Origin: Clostridium niameyense
GTDB lineage: Bacteria; Bacillota; Clostridia; Clostridiales; Clostridiaceae
Assembly (NCBI RefSeq): GCF_001243045.1
Contig: NZ_LN849007.1
Location: 1,454,989 to 1,518,988, forward strand
DNA: 64,000 nucleotides
Direction of reading: 5' to 3'
The translations under genes were made by a program, and so were the position numbers. The notes under the pieces were generated by a model. It worked only from the letters and a program-made list of their open reading frames with translations, did not search any database and had not been told where the DNA came from. Positions 16,628 through 24,927 of the stretch are shown here, one piece after another (positions within the stretch are counted from its first letter, which is position 1; each line of letters begins with the position of its first letter).

Positions 16628-17785
16628 TTACTCTTTAAAACCTTCAAGCCATTTTATAGCTCCATCTACCTTTTCCCATATACTTAAACACTCATAAGCA
16701 TAAAACATAGCTTCTCTTTCATCTCCTATACCTACATAGATTGGTAAAAATTCTGAAACTTTTTTATTTCCTATTATATAATCTGGTACATAAGGATTTG
16801 CCTCTATGGCTTCCTCTAATATTAAATTTGCTTTATGTATTTTTCCCATTTTAAAATTTAATAAAGCTTTATTATAAATTACACTTGCAAAATAATCTTC
16901 TTTATAACGTTCTAATATCTTTTCTGCACATCTATCGTCATCTTGAATAATTAACCACTTTACTAATACTGTTCTTACTCCTTGATTATCATCTGGATTA
17001 AGATTTAACATTTCTTTTAAATGCTCTATAGCTTTTTCTCTCTCACCCATATTCCATAGTAAATAAGCTAATTCAAACTTTGCCATCATATATGGTCTTG
17101 TTTCATACATTTTCCAGAACTTGCCTTTGCATTTTTCAAAGTTTCTTTTTCCTATTATATTTTTAGCTACTATTAATGCCTCTTCTAATAACTTCTCTCT
17201 CTCTTCATTTTTAATATCATCCTCTGCTGCAAGTAAAATATATGCCTCTACACATTTTTTAGATATATCTAAAGCTTCTCTTGCTAATTCTATTCTATTT
17301 TCGTGTGTTTCCATACCCCAAGCTTTATGAATTATATTTTGAGCTATTTTTAAATTTTCTCTTTCTTCTCTACGTTGCTTTTTAGCCTCATCAAAGCATA
17401 TAACCTTTTGCTTTAAATCAGTTTTTAAATTCCACTGACTATAAGAATATTTATCTTTTATAAAGTCTCTAATTTCATTAGATTTATATAAAACTTCACT
17501 ATTATCTACATCAAATATTCTATATAAATCTTCTAGTTTTATACATTCTGTACCGTTAAATAATGAATTTATCACACCTAAAACATATACTATAGAACAT
17601 GCACATAAATTACTTTTAGAATTTAAAATAATAGATGGATTTTCTTCACATAATACTGAACATAATTTTTTACAAAGTTTATTATATTGTTCATTGAAAT
17701 ATTTATTACAAAACTTTTCTATTATTTTAATAATCTCACTATACTTATCTTTTATATTTTCAGATATTTCCTTATCCTTATACAT
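16628..17785 (-). CDS. TPR-containing protein with a helical N-terminal module
   Basis: 385 residues, no signal peptide or membrane segment. Residues 1-80 form a helical cysteine-rich module (FCNKYFNEQYNKLCKKL, CACSIVYVLGVINSLF) that resembles what I remember of the DUF6398 family. From about residue 140 on the sequence is helical repeat: the region about 235-335 (AKFELAYLLWNMGEREKAI, AIEHLKEMLNLNPDD, VIYNKALLNFKMGKIHKAN) shows the TPR pattern, broadly similar to ST7-type TPR proteins. Probably a protein-interaction scaffold. Function unknown. It stands between the flavoprotein and the queL-like gene, separated by terminators. Confidence 0.6.
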   Translation of the reverse strand: MYKDKEISENIKDKYSEIIKIIEKFCNKYFNEQYNKLCKKLCSVLCEENPSIILNSKSNLCACSIVYVLGVINSLFNGTECIKLEDLYRIFDVDNSEVLYKSNEIRDFIKDKYSYSQWNLKTDLKQKVICFDEAKKQRREERENLKIAQNIIHKAWGMETHENRIELAREALDISKKCVEAYILLAAEDDIKNEEREKLLEEALIVAKNIIGKRNFEKCKGKFWKMYETRPYMMAKFELAYLLWNMGEREKAIEHLKEMLNLNPDDNQGVRTVLVKWLIIQDDDRCAEKILERYKEDYFASVIYNKALLNFKMGKIHKANLILEEAIEANPYVPDYIIGNKKVSEFLPIYVGIGDEREAMFYAYECLSIWEKVDGAIKWLEGFKE

Positions 17786-17910
17786 AATATGTATCCCCTT
17801 TTATAAAATTCGAATAAATTGTATTGTTAACCTTAGTATATATCAATCAATATTATTTTTAAACCAATAATTATTAATCCTCTACTTAAATTTATATTAA
17901 TTTTTCTTAA

Positions 17911-17951
17911 AAATAAGACTAGCCAAAATCTTATTTTAGCTAGTCTTATTT
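17911..17951 (-). terminator. terminator after the queL-like gene
   Basis: Perfect 13-bp arms AAATAAGACTAGC (17911-17923) and GCTAGTCTTATTT (17939-17951) with flanking A/T runs, one base beyond the queL-like stop. It insulates the queuine locus from the TPR gene downstream. Confidence 0.88.
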
Positions 17952-18641
17952 TTAATCCCCTACTCCAAAATCCGTATTGTTATATAATACTTCTATATTA
18001 GAGTTTTCATTTAAAAAACTATATTTTTCCTTAAACCAATTTACTAACTCCTCATCTCTTTCAAGGGATGTACTATTTTCTACAAATACATTTATAGTGG
18101 CATGATTAAAATTATTCAAAACTATATTAATATCTTCATCTATTTGCTTTTTACTCTGCCCCTTTATACCTACCATAATACATGGTGAATCAAAATATTG
18201 TTTTAATTCTTCTACGGTTTTAAATTTTGCATTTTTATTTAAAAACTCATTTCTAAATTTATAATCAAAAGTCTCTACCCCTATTTTAAATATTATAGGA
18301 ATCTTAAAGTATTCTCTCATTTCCTTTATTTTACCTTTATAGCACCAATGGCTTTCTAAAAATAAAACTTCTATAGATTTTTCCTCTATAATCTCTTTAA
18401 TTCTTTCTAAGGTTTTCTTAGGAAGTTCAAAACAACTGCCAGAATTAATAACCTCTAAAACTTTATACTTTCCTGTTATATTTTTTAATACTTGAAAATT
18501 AATTTTATTTATCTCCTCTTCTGAAGTTGAATTATCTAATATATAATCACAAAAGGTACATTTTCCCCAAACACAAGGAAATCCTTTTAAAAGAACTATT
18601 TCTCTCTTAAATTTACTTTCTATAACACTATATCTATTCAT
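17952..18641 (-). CDS. queL: radical-SAM protein, probable queuine lyase QueL
   Basis: 229 residues. Cys23, Cys28 and Cys31 (GFPCVWGKCTFCDY, CX4CX2C spacing) form a radical-SAM cluster site, followed by a short TIM-barrel-type body with LEVINSGSCFELP, FLESHWCYKG and IFKIGVETFDYKF. It lies 25 bases after the ECF S-component gene and behind a preQ1-I riboswitch. In Clostridioides difficile this association marks QueL, which cleaves queuine to preQ1 for entry into the tRNA queuosine pathway. The specific reaction is inference from context; a queuosine nucleosidase (queK) is not in the window. About 3 residues from the C-terminus reads GVGD. Confidence 0.7.
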   Translation of the reverse strand: MNRYSVIESKFKREIVLLKGFPCVWGKCTFCDYILDNSTSEEEINKINFQVLKNITGKYKVLEVINSGSCFELPKKTLERIKEIIEEKSIEVLFLESHWCYKGKIKEMREYFKIPIIFKIGVETFDYKFRNEFLNKNAKFKTVEELKQYFDSPCIMVGIKGQSKKQIDEDINIVLNNFNHATINVFVENSTSLERDEELVNWFKEKYSFLNENSNIEVLYNNTDFGVGD

Positions 18642-18666
18642 CTTATTACTCCTTAGTTTATATTTA

Positions 18667-19227
18667 CTATAACTCTTTTATAAGCTTTTGTTTTAGTGTA
18701 GTTGGAAGTGCATTTACTACAGGTACTACTAATGACACTGATAAAAATCTATCTACGTAATCTATTAAAAATTGAACTGTAAATACACTTAAAACCTTAT
18801 TAAGCCCTAAATTATACAATAATATTACTATATAAGAAGAACTAGAAGATGTAATTCCTCCAAAAATAAAAGCTGCAATAACAGCTCCTGTAAAAGCTGA
18901 AACTATAGAAATTAAAAAAACACCTAAGAATCTTTTCTTTCCTTTCATATATCCTTTTTTAAAAATTATAGCTGATAGTAATGCTACAAAAATTTGGACT
19001 GGAGCAAAATATAATGAATATATATCAAAAGTTACCCCACTTACTAAAGAGCTTAATATTCCTGTGGCCGCACCATAAATAGGTCCTATTAAGGATGAAA
19101 TCATTATAGTTCCTAAAGAATCCATAAGAATAGGAATTTTCAAACTATAAGCTATAAGTGTACCTATAACATTCAATGCTACTCCTAATCCAACAGCACT
19201 TACTTTATAAGAAGAGACCTTATTCAT
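18667..19227 (-). CDS. qrtT: ECF transporter S-component, probable queuine/queuosine transporter QrtT
   Basis: About 186 residues with five to six membrane segments (VGLGVALNVIGTLIAY, IMDSLGTIMISSLIGPIYG, YLFAPVQIF-type, ALLSAIIF, IVSAFTGAVIAAFIFGG, LVVPVVNALP). This is the size and hydrophobicity pattern of energy-coupling-factor S-components, which bind a substrate and work with shared EcfAA'T modules (not in this window). I chose the ATG at 19227 because GGAGGGAAG precedes it; a longer frame starts at 19251. The preQ1-I riboswitch in its leader and the QueL-like gene behind it point to queuine uptake (QrtT). Confidence 0.75.
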   Translation of the reverse strand: MNKVSSYKVSAVGLGVALNVIGTLIAYSLKIPILMDSLGTIMISSLIGPIYGAATGILSSLVSGVTFDIYSLYFAPVQIFVALLSAIIFKKGYMKGKKRFLGVFLISIVSAFTGAVIAAFIFGGITSSSSSYIVILLYNLGLNKVLSVFTVQFLIDYVDRFLSVSLVVPVVNALPTTLKQKLIKEL

Positions 19228-19339
19228 AATATCTTCCCTCCTTATAAACAAATACCTTAATCAAAATAACTTTTTCCATATTCCTTATCTCCTTTATTAT
19301 TATATTGGAGAACACTATGTACAGCTTTTAATTTATAAA

Positions 19340-19367
19340 CAAAAAAAGCCGTACCTAAGGATACAGC
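19340..19367 (-). terminator. intrinsic terminator, riboswitch expression platform
   Basis: Hairpin GCTGTATC/GGTACGGC (19348-19367, wobble pairs allowed) followed on the minus strand by seven T (19341-19347). It lies 20 bases after the preQ1-I aptamer and about 110 bases before the qrtT start. Ligand binding would be expected to favour this terminator. An upstream segment (CTATAGTAAATCC near 19456-19468) can pair with GGATTTA and TACTATAG near the stem, so an antiterminated form is plausible. Confidence 0.8.
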
Positions 19368-19386
19368 TATAGTAAGCTAAATAAAT

Positions 19387-19420
19387 CCTTGGTTTTTTAT
19401 CCTGGGAGTTCTCGAACCAG
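19387..19420 (-). promoter_or_regulatory. preQ1-I riboswitch aptamer
   Basis: Read on the minus strand, stem P1 CUGG/CCAG encloses the loop UUCGAGAACUC, followed by the A-rich tail GAUAAAAAACCAAGG. This matches the preQ1-I architecture (P1 hairpin plus A-rich tail that folds back as a pseudoknot) and is close to the well known thermophilic example with CUGG...CCAG and a tail ending ACAAGG. It precedes an intrinsic terminator and the qrtT-queL genes, so it should switch them off when preQ1 is plentiful. Confidence 0.85.
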
Positions 19421-19484
19421 TCCTATTAGATATAAAAATTTATGACTAATAGATTTATGGATTTACTATAGTTATTACTTTTTA

Positions 19485-19493
19485 AGTATATCA
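19485..19493 (-). promoter_or_regulatory. extended -10 promoter of the queuine locus
   Basis: The minus-strand sequence TGATATACT is a TG-N-TATACT extended -10 element lying about 65 bases before the preQ1-I aptamer. No clear -35 was seen, as is common with extended -10 promoters. Confidence 0.5.
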
Positions 19494-19752
19494 TAATAAA
19501 TTTATCTTTTAAATATATATAATCTAGATTGTTTTTAATATATTTAGATTAATTTATAGCTAATTTTGTATTATAAAATTAGCCTTATAAATATTATATT
19601 TTTATTTATATAACTAAATACTTATGGTTAATATAATTAAATAACTATTTTATTATTCTCTTTATTTATTATAGAATTAAGAATATAAGTAATATTCTCT
19701 TTATTTCGACCTATTTAGTTATTATAAACATACTTTAAATAAACATATAATG
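19494..19752. other. gene-free AT-rich stretch
   Basis: Between the queuine locus promoter and the leader of the siroheme protein gene. I see no reading frame with a ribosome site and no strong repeat. It must contain the promoter for the plus-strand gene at 19823. Confidence 0.6.
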
Positions 19753-19823
19753 AAAGGCAGGTGAAGATTAGCTTAATTGTATAAAAATAATTAATTTTAA
19801 AGCATTTAAGCTAACTGATTTTA
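19753..19823 (+). promoter_or_regulatory. structured leader of the siroheme protein gene
   Basis: There is no ribosome site directly before the ATG at 19823. An AAAGGCAGGTG sequence lies near 19754-19763, and between it and the ATG is a perfect 9-bp inverted repeat TTAGCTTAA (19768-19776) / TTAAGCTAA (19806-19814). Folding of the repeat would bring the ribosome site close to the start codon. Other explanations include a short leader peptide or a weak ribosome site. Confidence 0.35.
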
Positions 19824-20674
19824 TGATAAAAGCAGAAGACATTACAAAACTAAAAGGTGAAGGTTTCTTAGCCCAAAAACATGAAGGTTTTTTTTCTGTA
19901 AGGGTATTAAGTAGAGCTGGAAACTTCACTTCTGAACAACTTATAAAATTATCTGAAATAGCAGATAATTATGGTAGAGGATATCTTGGAGTAACTACTA
20001 GATTAACTATAGAAATTCCTTGGATAAAATATGAAGATATACCTGCTGTAAAAAATGAGATTATATCCAATGGTATGTCTCATGGTGGGACCGGAAAAAA
20101 AGTTAGACCTTTAGTTTCTTGTAAAGGAACTGTCTGTCCTCATGGTTTATATGATACCCAAAAATTATGCTCTGAACTACATGATAAATATTTCGGATAT
20201 GAACTGCCATCAAAATTTAAAATAACACTAGTAGGATGCCCAAACAATTGTGCAAAAGCTTCTATTAATGACATTGGTATAATGGGTCAAGCTTATGTAG
20301 AATTTAATGAAGAAAAGTGTAAATCTTGCGGTATATGTACTAAAACCTGTAGACAGAAAGCTGTAATTAAAAAAGATAATAAACTAATATACAATAAAGA
20401 TTTATGTGTAAGTTGCGGAAAATGTGCTACTGTCTGTCCTTTTGAAGCTATGACTGTTAAAGAAAAAGGTTTAGCTGTATTCTTAGGTGGACGTTTTGGA
20501 AGAGAATATAGAATGGGTAATAGATTAAATAGATTATATAAAGAAGAAGAAATACCAAGCTTAGTAGAGAAAATTTTCCATGTGTATAGTGATATGGCAA
20601 ACCCTGGAGAAAGACTTGCTAAAATGATTGAAAGAGTAGGCTTTGATAAGGTAGAAAACGCTATATGTGATTAA
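19823..20674 (+). CDS. siroheme/4Fe-4S sulfite or nitrite reductase-like protein with inserted ferredoxin
   Basis: 283 residues. An N-terminal ferredoxin-like half domain (GFFSVRVLSRAGNFTSEQL, YLGVTTRLTIEIP) is followed by a siroheme/4Fe-4S cluster region (CKGTVCPHG and CPNNC) and then an inserted 2x[4Fe-4S] ferredoxin (CKSCGICTKTC and CVSCGKCATVCP). This is the layout of AsrC/DsrA-type and related reductases, but the protein is shorter than AsrC. It is standalone: no AsrA or AsrB neighbour. Whether it reduces sulfite, nitrite or something else cannot be told from sequence. Confidence 0.75.
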   Translation: MIKAEDITKLKGEGFLAQKHEGFFSVRVLSRAGNFTSEQLIKLSEIADNYGRGYLGVTTRLTIEIPWIKYEDIPAVKNEIISNGMSHGGTGKKVRPLVSCKGTVCPHGLYDTQKLCSELHDKYFGYELPSKFKITLVGCPNNCAKASINDIGIMGQAYVEFNEEKCKSCGICTKTCRQKAVIKKDNKLIYNKDLCVSCGKCATVCPFEAMTVKEKGLAVFLGGRFGREYRMGNRLNRLYKEEEIPSLVEKIFHVYSDMANPGERLAKMIERVGFDKVENAICD

Positions 20675-20677
20675 AAA

Positions 20678-20718
20678 TTTAGGGACAATTCCTTAAAGGT
20701 GATTGTCCCCAAATCTTT
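20678..20718. terminator. bidirectional terminator between siroheme gene and asnA
   Basis: GGGACAAT (20682-20689) pairs with ATTGTCCC (20702-20709), extended by flanking T/A pairs. It lies just past the plus-strand stop and before the asnA stop. Confidence 0.8.
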
Positions 20719-20728
20719 TATAATATTA

Positions 20729-21751
20729 TTATAATAAATGCATTTTTGCCTTTTCACAATCCTCTATCATTTTGTCTGGCCAAATGGATGCTTGTACTTC
20801 TCCTATATGAGCCTTTCTTAGGAAATACATACATATTCTTGATTGTCCAATTCCTCCTCCAATAGTATATGGTAATTTACCTTGTAGAAGTAACTTATGA
20901 AATTCTAAATCTTTTCTATCTTCACAACCTGATATTTTTAGTTGCTTTTCTAGCGCTTTTTTATCTACTCTAATTCCCATAGATGAAAGTTCAAAAGCTC
21001 TTTCAAGTATTGGGTTCCAAAATAATATATCTCCATTTAGAGTCCAGTCATCATAGTCTGGTGCTCTTCCATCATGTTTTTCTCCTGATTTTAATACGGA
21101 CCCTATTTCCATCAAAAATACGGCACCTTTATCCTTTGTTATAGCATTTTCTCTTTCCTTAGAAGTTAAATTTGGATACATATCTTCAAGCTCTTGAGAA
21201 GTTATAAAATATATTTTTTCAGGTAATATTTCATTGAAAATTTCGTATTTTTCACAAATATATTTTTCTGTATCTTTAAATGCAGCATATATTTTATTAA
21301 CAGTATCCTTTAAGGTCTCCTTATTTCTATCTTCAAATTTTATTACTTTTTCCCAATCCCATTGATCCACATATATGGAATGAAGGTTATCTAAATCCTC
21401 ATCTCTTCTTATAGCATTCATATCTGTATATAAACCTTCTCCTACATTAAATCCATATCTATATAGAGCCATTCTTTTCCACTTAGCTAAAGAATGTACA
21501 ATTTCTATCATCTCATCTTGTAAATCTTTCATATCAAAAGCTACAGGCCTTTCCACGCCATTTAAATTATCATTCATACCTGTCTTTTTTCTTACAAATA
21601 AAGGAGCTGATACTCTTGTAAGATTTAATTTTTCTGCTAAAGTCTTTTCAAAAAAATCTTTTACGCTTTTTATAGCAATTTCCGTATCCTTAAGTCCTAA
21701 TAAAGATTCATAATCTTTAGGTACAATTAAATTATCTTTAAATTCTATCAT
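20729..21751 (-). CDS. asnA: aspartate-ammonia ligase (asparagine synthetase A)
   Basis: 340 residues. Makes asparagine from aspartate, ammonia and ATP; class II aminoacyl-tRNA-synthetase-like fold. Family blocks visible: [52 protein letters not shown], and near the C-terminus [18 protein letters not shown] with KAHIGEVQ. Length is normal. SD GGAGAG upstream of the ATG. No asparagine T-box leader is visible in the 460 bases upstream. Confidence 0.96.
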   Translation of the reverse strand: MIEFKDNLIVPKDYESLLGLKDTEIAIKSVKDFFEKTLAEKLNLTRVSAPLFVRKKTGMNDNLNGVERPVAFDMKDLQDEMIEIVHSLAKWKRMALYRYGFNVGEGLYTDMNAIRRDEDLDNLHSIYVDQWDWEKVIKFEDRNKETLKDTVNKIYAAFKDTEKYICEKYEIFNEILPEKIYFITSQELEDMYPNLTSKERENAITKDKGAVFLMEIGSVLKSGEKHDGRAPDYDDWTLNGDILFWNPILERAFELSSMGIRVDKKALEKQLKISGCEDRKDLEFHKLLLQGKLPYTIGGGIGQSRICMYFLRKAHIGEVQASIWPDKMIEDCEKAKMHLL

Positions 21752-22213
21752 ATCATTCTCTCCTTAGTATATAGTAATTCTGTGATTTTTAAAACTGTAT
21801 TTTCATAATTAATTAACAGAACCATTTATTAATTTAATAATCTTAAAATAAATATATCAAATTGCATTTTGTTTTTTACACCTATAAACAATTTATCAAT
21901 TATTTATTATATTTTACTTGAATTCTATCATTAAGTCAACTTATTTTTTATTAAAATAATAAACATATCCAGGTTTTTATTATTAATTTATCAATAGATA
22001 CATTCTTCCAATATTAAAAAACCTTTAAACTTATACTCATTCTAAAAAATTATTTTATTTATATATTAGATAATCTTTTTATAATATATTGATTTATAAA
22101 ACATTTAATAAGTATAGAAAAACAGGGATGAAATTTACCCCTGTTGTTTATATGTGTAATAAAAAAATATTAAGAGGTTTTTAACTTCCCTCTTAATATT
22201 AGCAATGAAAATT
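21752..22213. other. gene-free stretch between asnA and topB
   Basis: Very AT-rich. No ORF with a ribosome site. It holds two terminators for topB (22121-22145 and 22166-22200) on one side and the asnA promoter on the other. Confidence 0.6.
22121..22200 (-). terminator. tandem terminators after topB
   Basis: Two hairpins on the minus strand: AATATTAAGAGG (22166-22177) with CCTCTTAATATT (22189-22200), followed by seven T, and AACAGGG (22121-22127) with CCCTGTT (22139-22145), followed by five T. Both lie beyond the topB stop codon. Confidence 0.8.
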
Positions 22214-24394
22214 TTAATTTATAAACTCCATTTTCCACTTTAGATATCCTGTTTTTTCATCCAACTCATATTTAAAGTAAGCACTAAAGGTATTTCCCTT
22301 TTTACTTTTTAAATTTCTAAACCCAACCTTTCCATTCTTTAAAAGAAGCCTAACCATTTCTTTTGATACTTTTTTTCCAAAGGAACTTATATATTTATCA
22401 TCTTTCCAAATAGTATATTTGCAACCATTCTTCCAATTTACACATCCAAATCCCCTAGTTCCTTCTACCACTGAATTACCACATATAGGGCACTTCCCTA
22501 TCTCTTCTACTCCTTCTGGCACTTCTACTTTAAATTTATGAAGCAAGGATGTATCATTTTTTATTTTATGTACTGCTTCCTTTGTAAAATTAGAAATAAG
22601 CTTTAGGAATTCTTCTTTCTCAAACTTTCCTTTTTCAATATCAGAAAGAGTTTTTTCTAACCTCCCTGTATATTCTAAATCTAAAAGTTCTTTTGCTGGA
22701 AACACCTCGATTATTGTTCTGCCAAGATCTGTACATATTAAACTTTTCCCCGTATTTTTTACATAACCTATGTCGTGAAGTTTTTTTATAGTTTCTGCTC
22801 TTGTTGCTGGAGTTCCTATACTAAATCCACTAAGTATAGCTTTCATCATTTCTTCTGTATTTTCTTCACTTTCTTCATCATTATCCTTTTTATTTTTAAA
22901 GTTCTTACCACAAGTTTCCATAAATCTAAGAAGTGTTTTCTCGGTATGATGTTTTGGTGGTTTCTTTGTAACTTTATTTACCTTACCATCTGTAACATCT
23001 AATAGTTCTTCTTTTTTTACAAGAGGTAGTATAGTATCTTTACTTTCTATTTTTTCAACAACTCTCCATCCTTCAACTAATTGAACCCTACCTTTACCTC
23101 TAAACTCGCCTTTAGCCTTTTCATGGCTAACCTTTATTGTTATTTTAGTTTCCTCAAATTCAGCAACAGGCATAAATTGCATTACAAATCTATTTTTAAC
23201 AGCTTCATAAACTGCTCTTTCATCAGAAGTTAATTTAGAAGGTATCACATAGGTAGGGATTATAGCACTATGACTTTCTACCTTAGAATTATCAAAAACT
23301 CTTTTTGATTTGACAAACTTAATTTGTTTCTCATAAGGCAATCCAACTTTTATTTTTTCAAGTACATTCCTAGCCCTATCTACTATGCTTTCTTCTAAAG
23401 CTATACTTCCTGTTCTAGGATAAGTTATAAATTTCTTTTCATAAAGAGATTGAGCAACTTTTAAAACCTTATCTGAAGTCCACCCTTTATATTTGCTTGT
23501 AATATATCCTTGTAAATTAGAAAGGTTAAAAAGCGGTGATGGATATTCTCTTCTTTTCTCCACTTCCTTATTAACTATTTTTCCCTCTTTACCCTTTATA
23601 GCTTTCTTTATTTCATCTAAATATTCCTTACTCTCAAACTTTTCATTTTTTTCATAATACATGGTTTCAAACTCGATGTTATTTTTTGTCTTAAAATTTT
23701 CAATAAATTTATAATAACTTGTTTCTTTAAAATTTTCTATTTCTTTATCTCTATCATATATAATTTTAAGTGTTGGAAGTAATACTCTTCCTATATTTAT
23801 TATTTGTCCATCTTCAAATCCATATCTTAAAGTTGCAACAGAAGTTAAATTTATACCAATAATCCAATCTGCAATTTGTCTTCCTATGCCTGCATCTTGA
23901 AGGGATTGCATTTCTGAATTCAGTTTTAATTTTTTCATACCCTTTTTTACTTCTACTTCTGTCCATTCATTTAGTAAAATCCTATATATAGGCTTTTTAA
24001 CATTATAATAGTTAAAAAGCTCATCTGATATAACTTGACCTTCCCTATCATAGTCAGTTGCAGATATTATTGATTCAATATCCTCTCTTTCTATAAGTCT
24101 CTTTATTACATTTAATTGTTTGGCTGCTCCCTTATCTTCAATGTTTTTATTTCTATTATCTGGTTTGATTTTATATTTAAAGTCTTCAGGTATAAATGGA
24201 AATTTCTCCATTTTCCATCCTTTCATGCTTTCATCATAGTCTTTTGCATCATATAGTTGTAGAAGATGACCAAATGCCCAAGTAACTATATAACCATTTC
24301 CTTCTAAATAACCTTCCCTTTTATTTTTACAGCCTAAGGCCTGTGCAATATTTCTAGCTACAGAAGGTTTTTCCGCCAATATTAATCTACTCAT
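22214..24394 (-). CDS. topB: DNA topoisomerase III
   Basis: 726 residues, type IA topoisomerase that relaxes and decatenates DNA. N-terminal TOPRIM domain with EKPS and the acidic ATDYDREGQ motif; catalytic Tyr in FITYPRTGS near residue 332; further type IA blocks such as IGTPATRAETI. The C-terminus contains a zinc-finger-like CPICG...C segment and a basic tail. It is probably monocistronic: terminators lie on both sides. A perfect palindrome sits 30 bases upstream of its start. Confidence 0.95.
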   Translation of the reverse strand: MSRLILAEKPSVARNIAQALGCKNKREGYLEGNGYIVTWAFGHLLQLYDAKDYDESMKGWKMEKFPFIPEDFKYKIKPDNRNKNIEDKGAAKQLNVIKRLIEREDIESIISATDYDREGQVISDELFNYYNVKKPIYRILLNEWTEVEVKKGMKKLKLNSEMQSLQDAGIGRQIADWIIGINLTSVATLRYGFEDGQIINIGRVLLPTLKIIYDRDKEIENFKETSYYKFIENFKTKNNIEFETMYYEKNEKFESKEYLDEIKKAIKGKEGKIVNKEVEKRREYPSPLFNLSNLQGYITSKYKGWTSDKVLKVAQSLYEKKFITYPRTGSIALEESIVDRARNVLEKIKVGLPYEKQIKFVKSKRVFDNSKVESHSAIIPTYVIPSKLTSDERAVYEAVKNRFVMQFMPVAEFEETKITIKVSHEKAKGEFRGKGRVQLVEGWRVVEKIESKDTILPLVKKEELLDVTDGKVNKVTKKPPKHHTEKTLLRFMETCGKNFKNKKDNDEESEENTEEMMKAILSGFSIGTPATRAETIKKLHDIGYVKNTGKSLICTDLGRTIIEVFPAKELLDLEYTGRLEKTLSDIEKGKFEKEEFLKLISNFTKEAVHKIKNDTSLLHKFKVEVPEGVEEIGKCPICGNSVVEGTRGFGCVNWKNGCKYTIWKDDKYISSFGKKVSKEMVRLLLKNGKVGFRNLKSKKGNTFSAYFKYELDEKTGYLKWKMEFIN

Positions 24395-24423
24395 AATCTC
24401 ACCATCGCTAAAATTTATTTATA

Positions 24424-24447
24424 AAAACAAGGCTTAAGCCTTGCTTT
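24424..24447 (-). terminator. palindrome before topB, possible attenuator or terminator
   Basis: The perfect palindrome CAAGGCTTAAGCCTTG (24428-24443) is followed on the minus strand by TTTTTAT, the form of an intrinsic terminator. It lies 30 bases upstream of the topB ATG, in the direction of topB transcription, and could act either on read-through from the small gene upstream or as topB attenuation. Confidence 0.55.
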
Positions 24448-24535
24448 TATTATTATACATCAATATATATATAATTTCATTTTGTTTTGATAAAAGAAAC
24501 TGCTGAGTCTTAGTTTTATCATAAATTATACTTAA

Positions 24536-24565
24536 AAGGAGTGTATATAAAATTATACACCCCTT
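24536..24565 (-). terminator. terminator after a small gene
   Basis: AAGG-A-GTGTATA pairs with TATACAC-C-CCTT (24536-24565) with one A/C mismatch. It lies downstream of the 52-residue gene at 24595-24753 on the minus strand. Confidence 0.6.
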
Positions 24566-24594
24566 AAATTCATTATTTAATTATTATAAAATTC

Positions 24595-24753
24595 TTATCT
24601 ATACCCTTTTTCTTCTGCTATTATTGCACTTTCATTTTTACCTGGTTCTTCTATTGTAGTATTTAACTTATTTTTAGCCCATTGATTTTGGGTTTTATGT
24701 CCATTTGCTAAATAGTTTTCTTTTGTCCATTCTCTTTTTTCTTTTGGTTTCAT
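24595..24753 (-). CDS. small hydrophilic conserved-type protein, 52 residues
   Basis: Starts at MKPKEKREW after an AAGGAGTGAAA ribosome site; the longer frame reaching 24828 has no such site and is not used. Hydrophilic, with charged residues and the motif NHGHK-like pattern (ANGHKTQNQWAKNK) and a C-terminal EEKGYR. No signal peptide, no membrane segment, no cysteine. It resembles small proteins of spore-formers, but I cannot name its family. A terminator lies downstream, so it is its own transcription unit. Confidence 0.55.
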   Translation of the reverse strand: MKPKEKREWTKENYLANGHKTQNQWAKNKLNTTIEEPGKNESAIIAEEKGYR

Positions 24754-24890
24754 ATTATTTTCACTCCTTAAATTTATAAGATTTATCATTAGTATTATAT
24801 ATATTTTCACTAGATAAAATACTGACAAAATTTTAAATTAAAGATAGAACTTTGACTTATGAAATAAATATAAAAAATACATTTATATTA

Positions 24891-24920
24891 AAAATTCACC
24901 TTTATAAAAAGGTGAATTTT
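24891..24920 (-). terminator. terminator after the YpmS-like gene
   Basis: Perfect arms AAAATTCACC-TTT and AAA-GGTGAATTTT (24891-24920) form a 13-bp hairpin flanked by A/T, eight bases past the stop at 24928. Confidence 0.85.
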
Positions 24921-24927
24921 TAATAAT

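Noticed and set aside
19387-19420. tRNA T-loop-like GGTTCGA sequence
   Set aside because: No acceptor or anticodon arm can be folded around it, and it fits a preQ1-I aptamer with a terminator downstream.
21752-22213. T-box or riboswitch upstream of asnA
   Set aside because: No conserved T-box (GGTACCGCG-type) element is present in the gap; only terminators for topB are seen.
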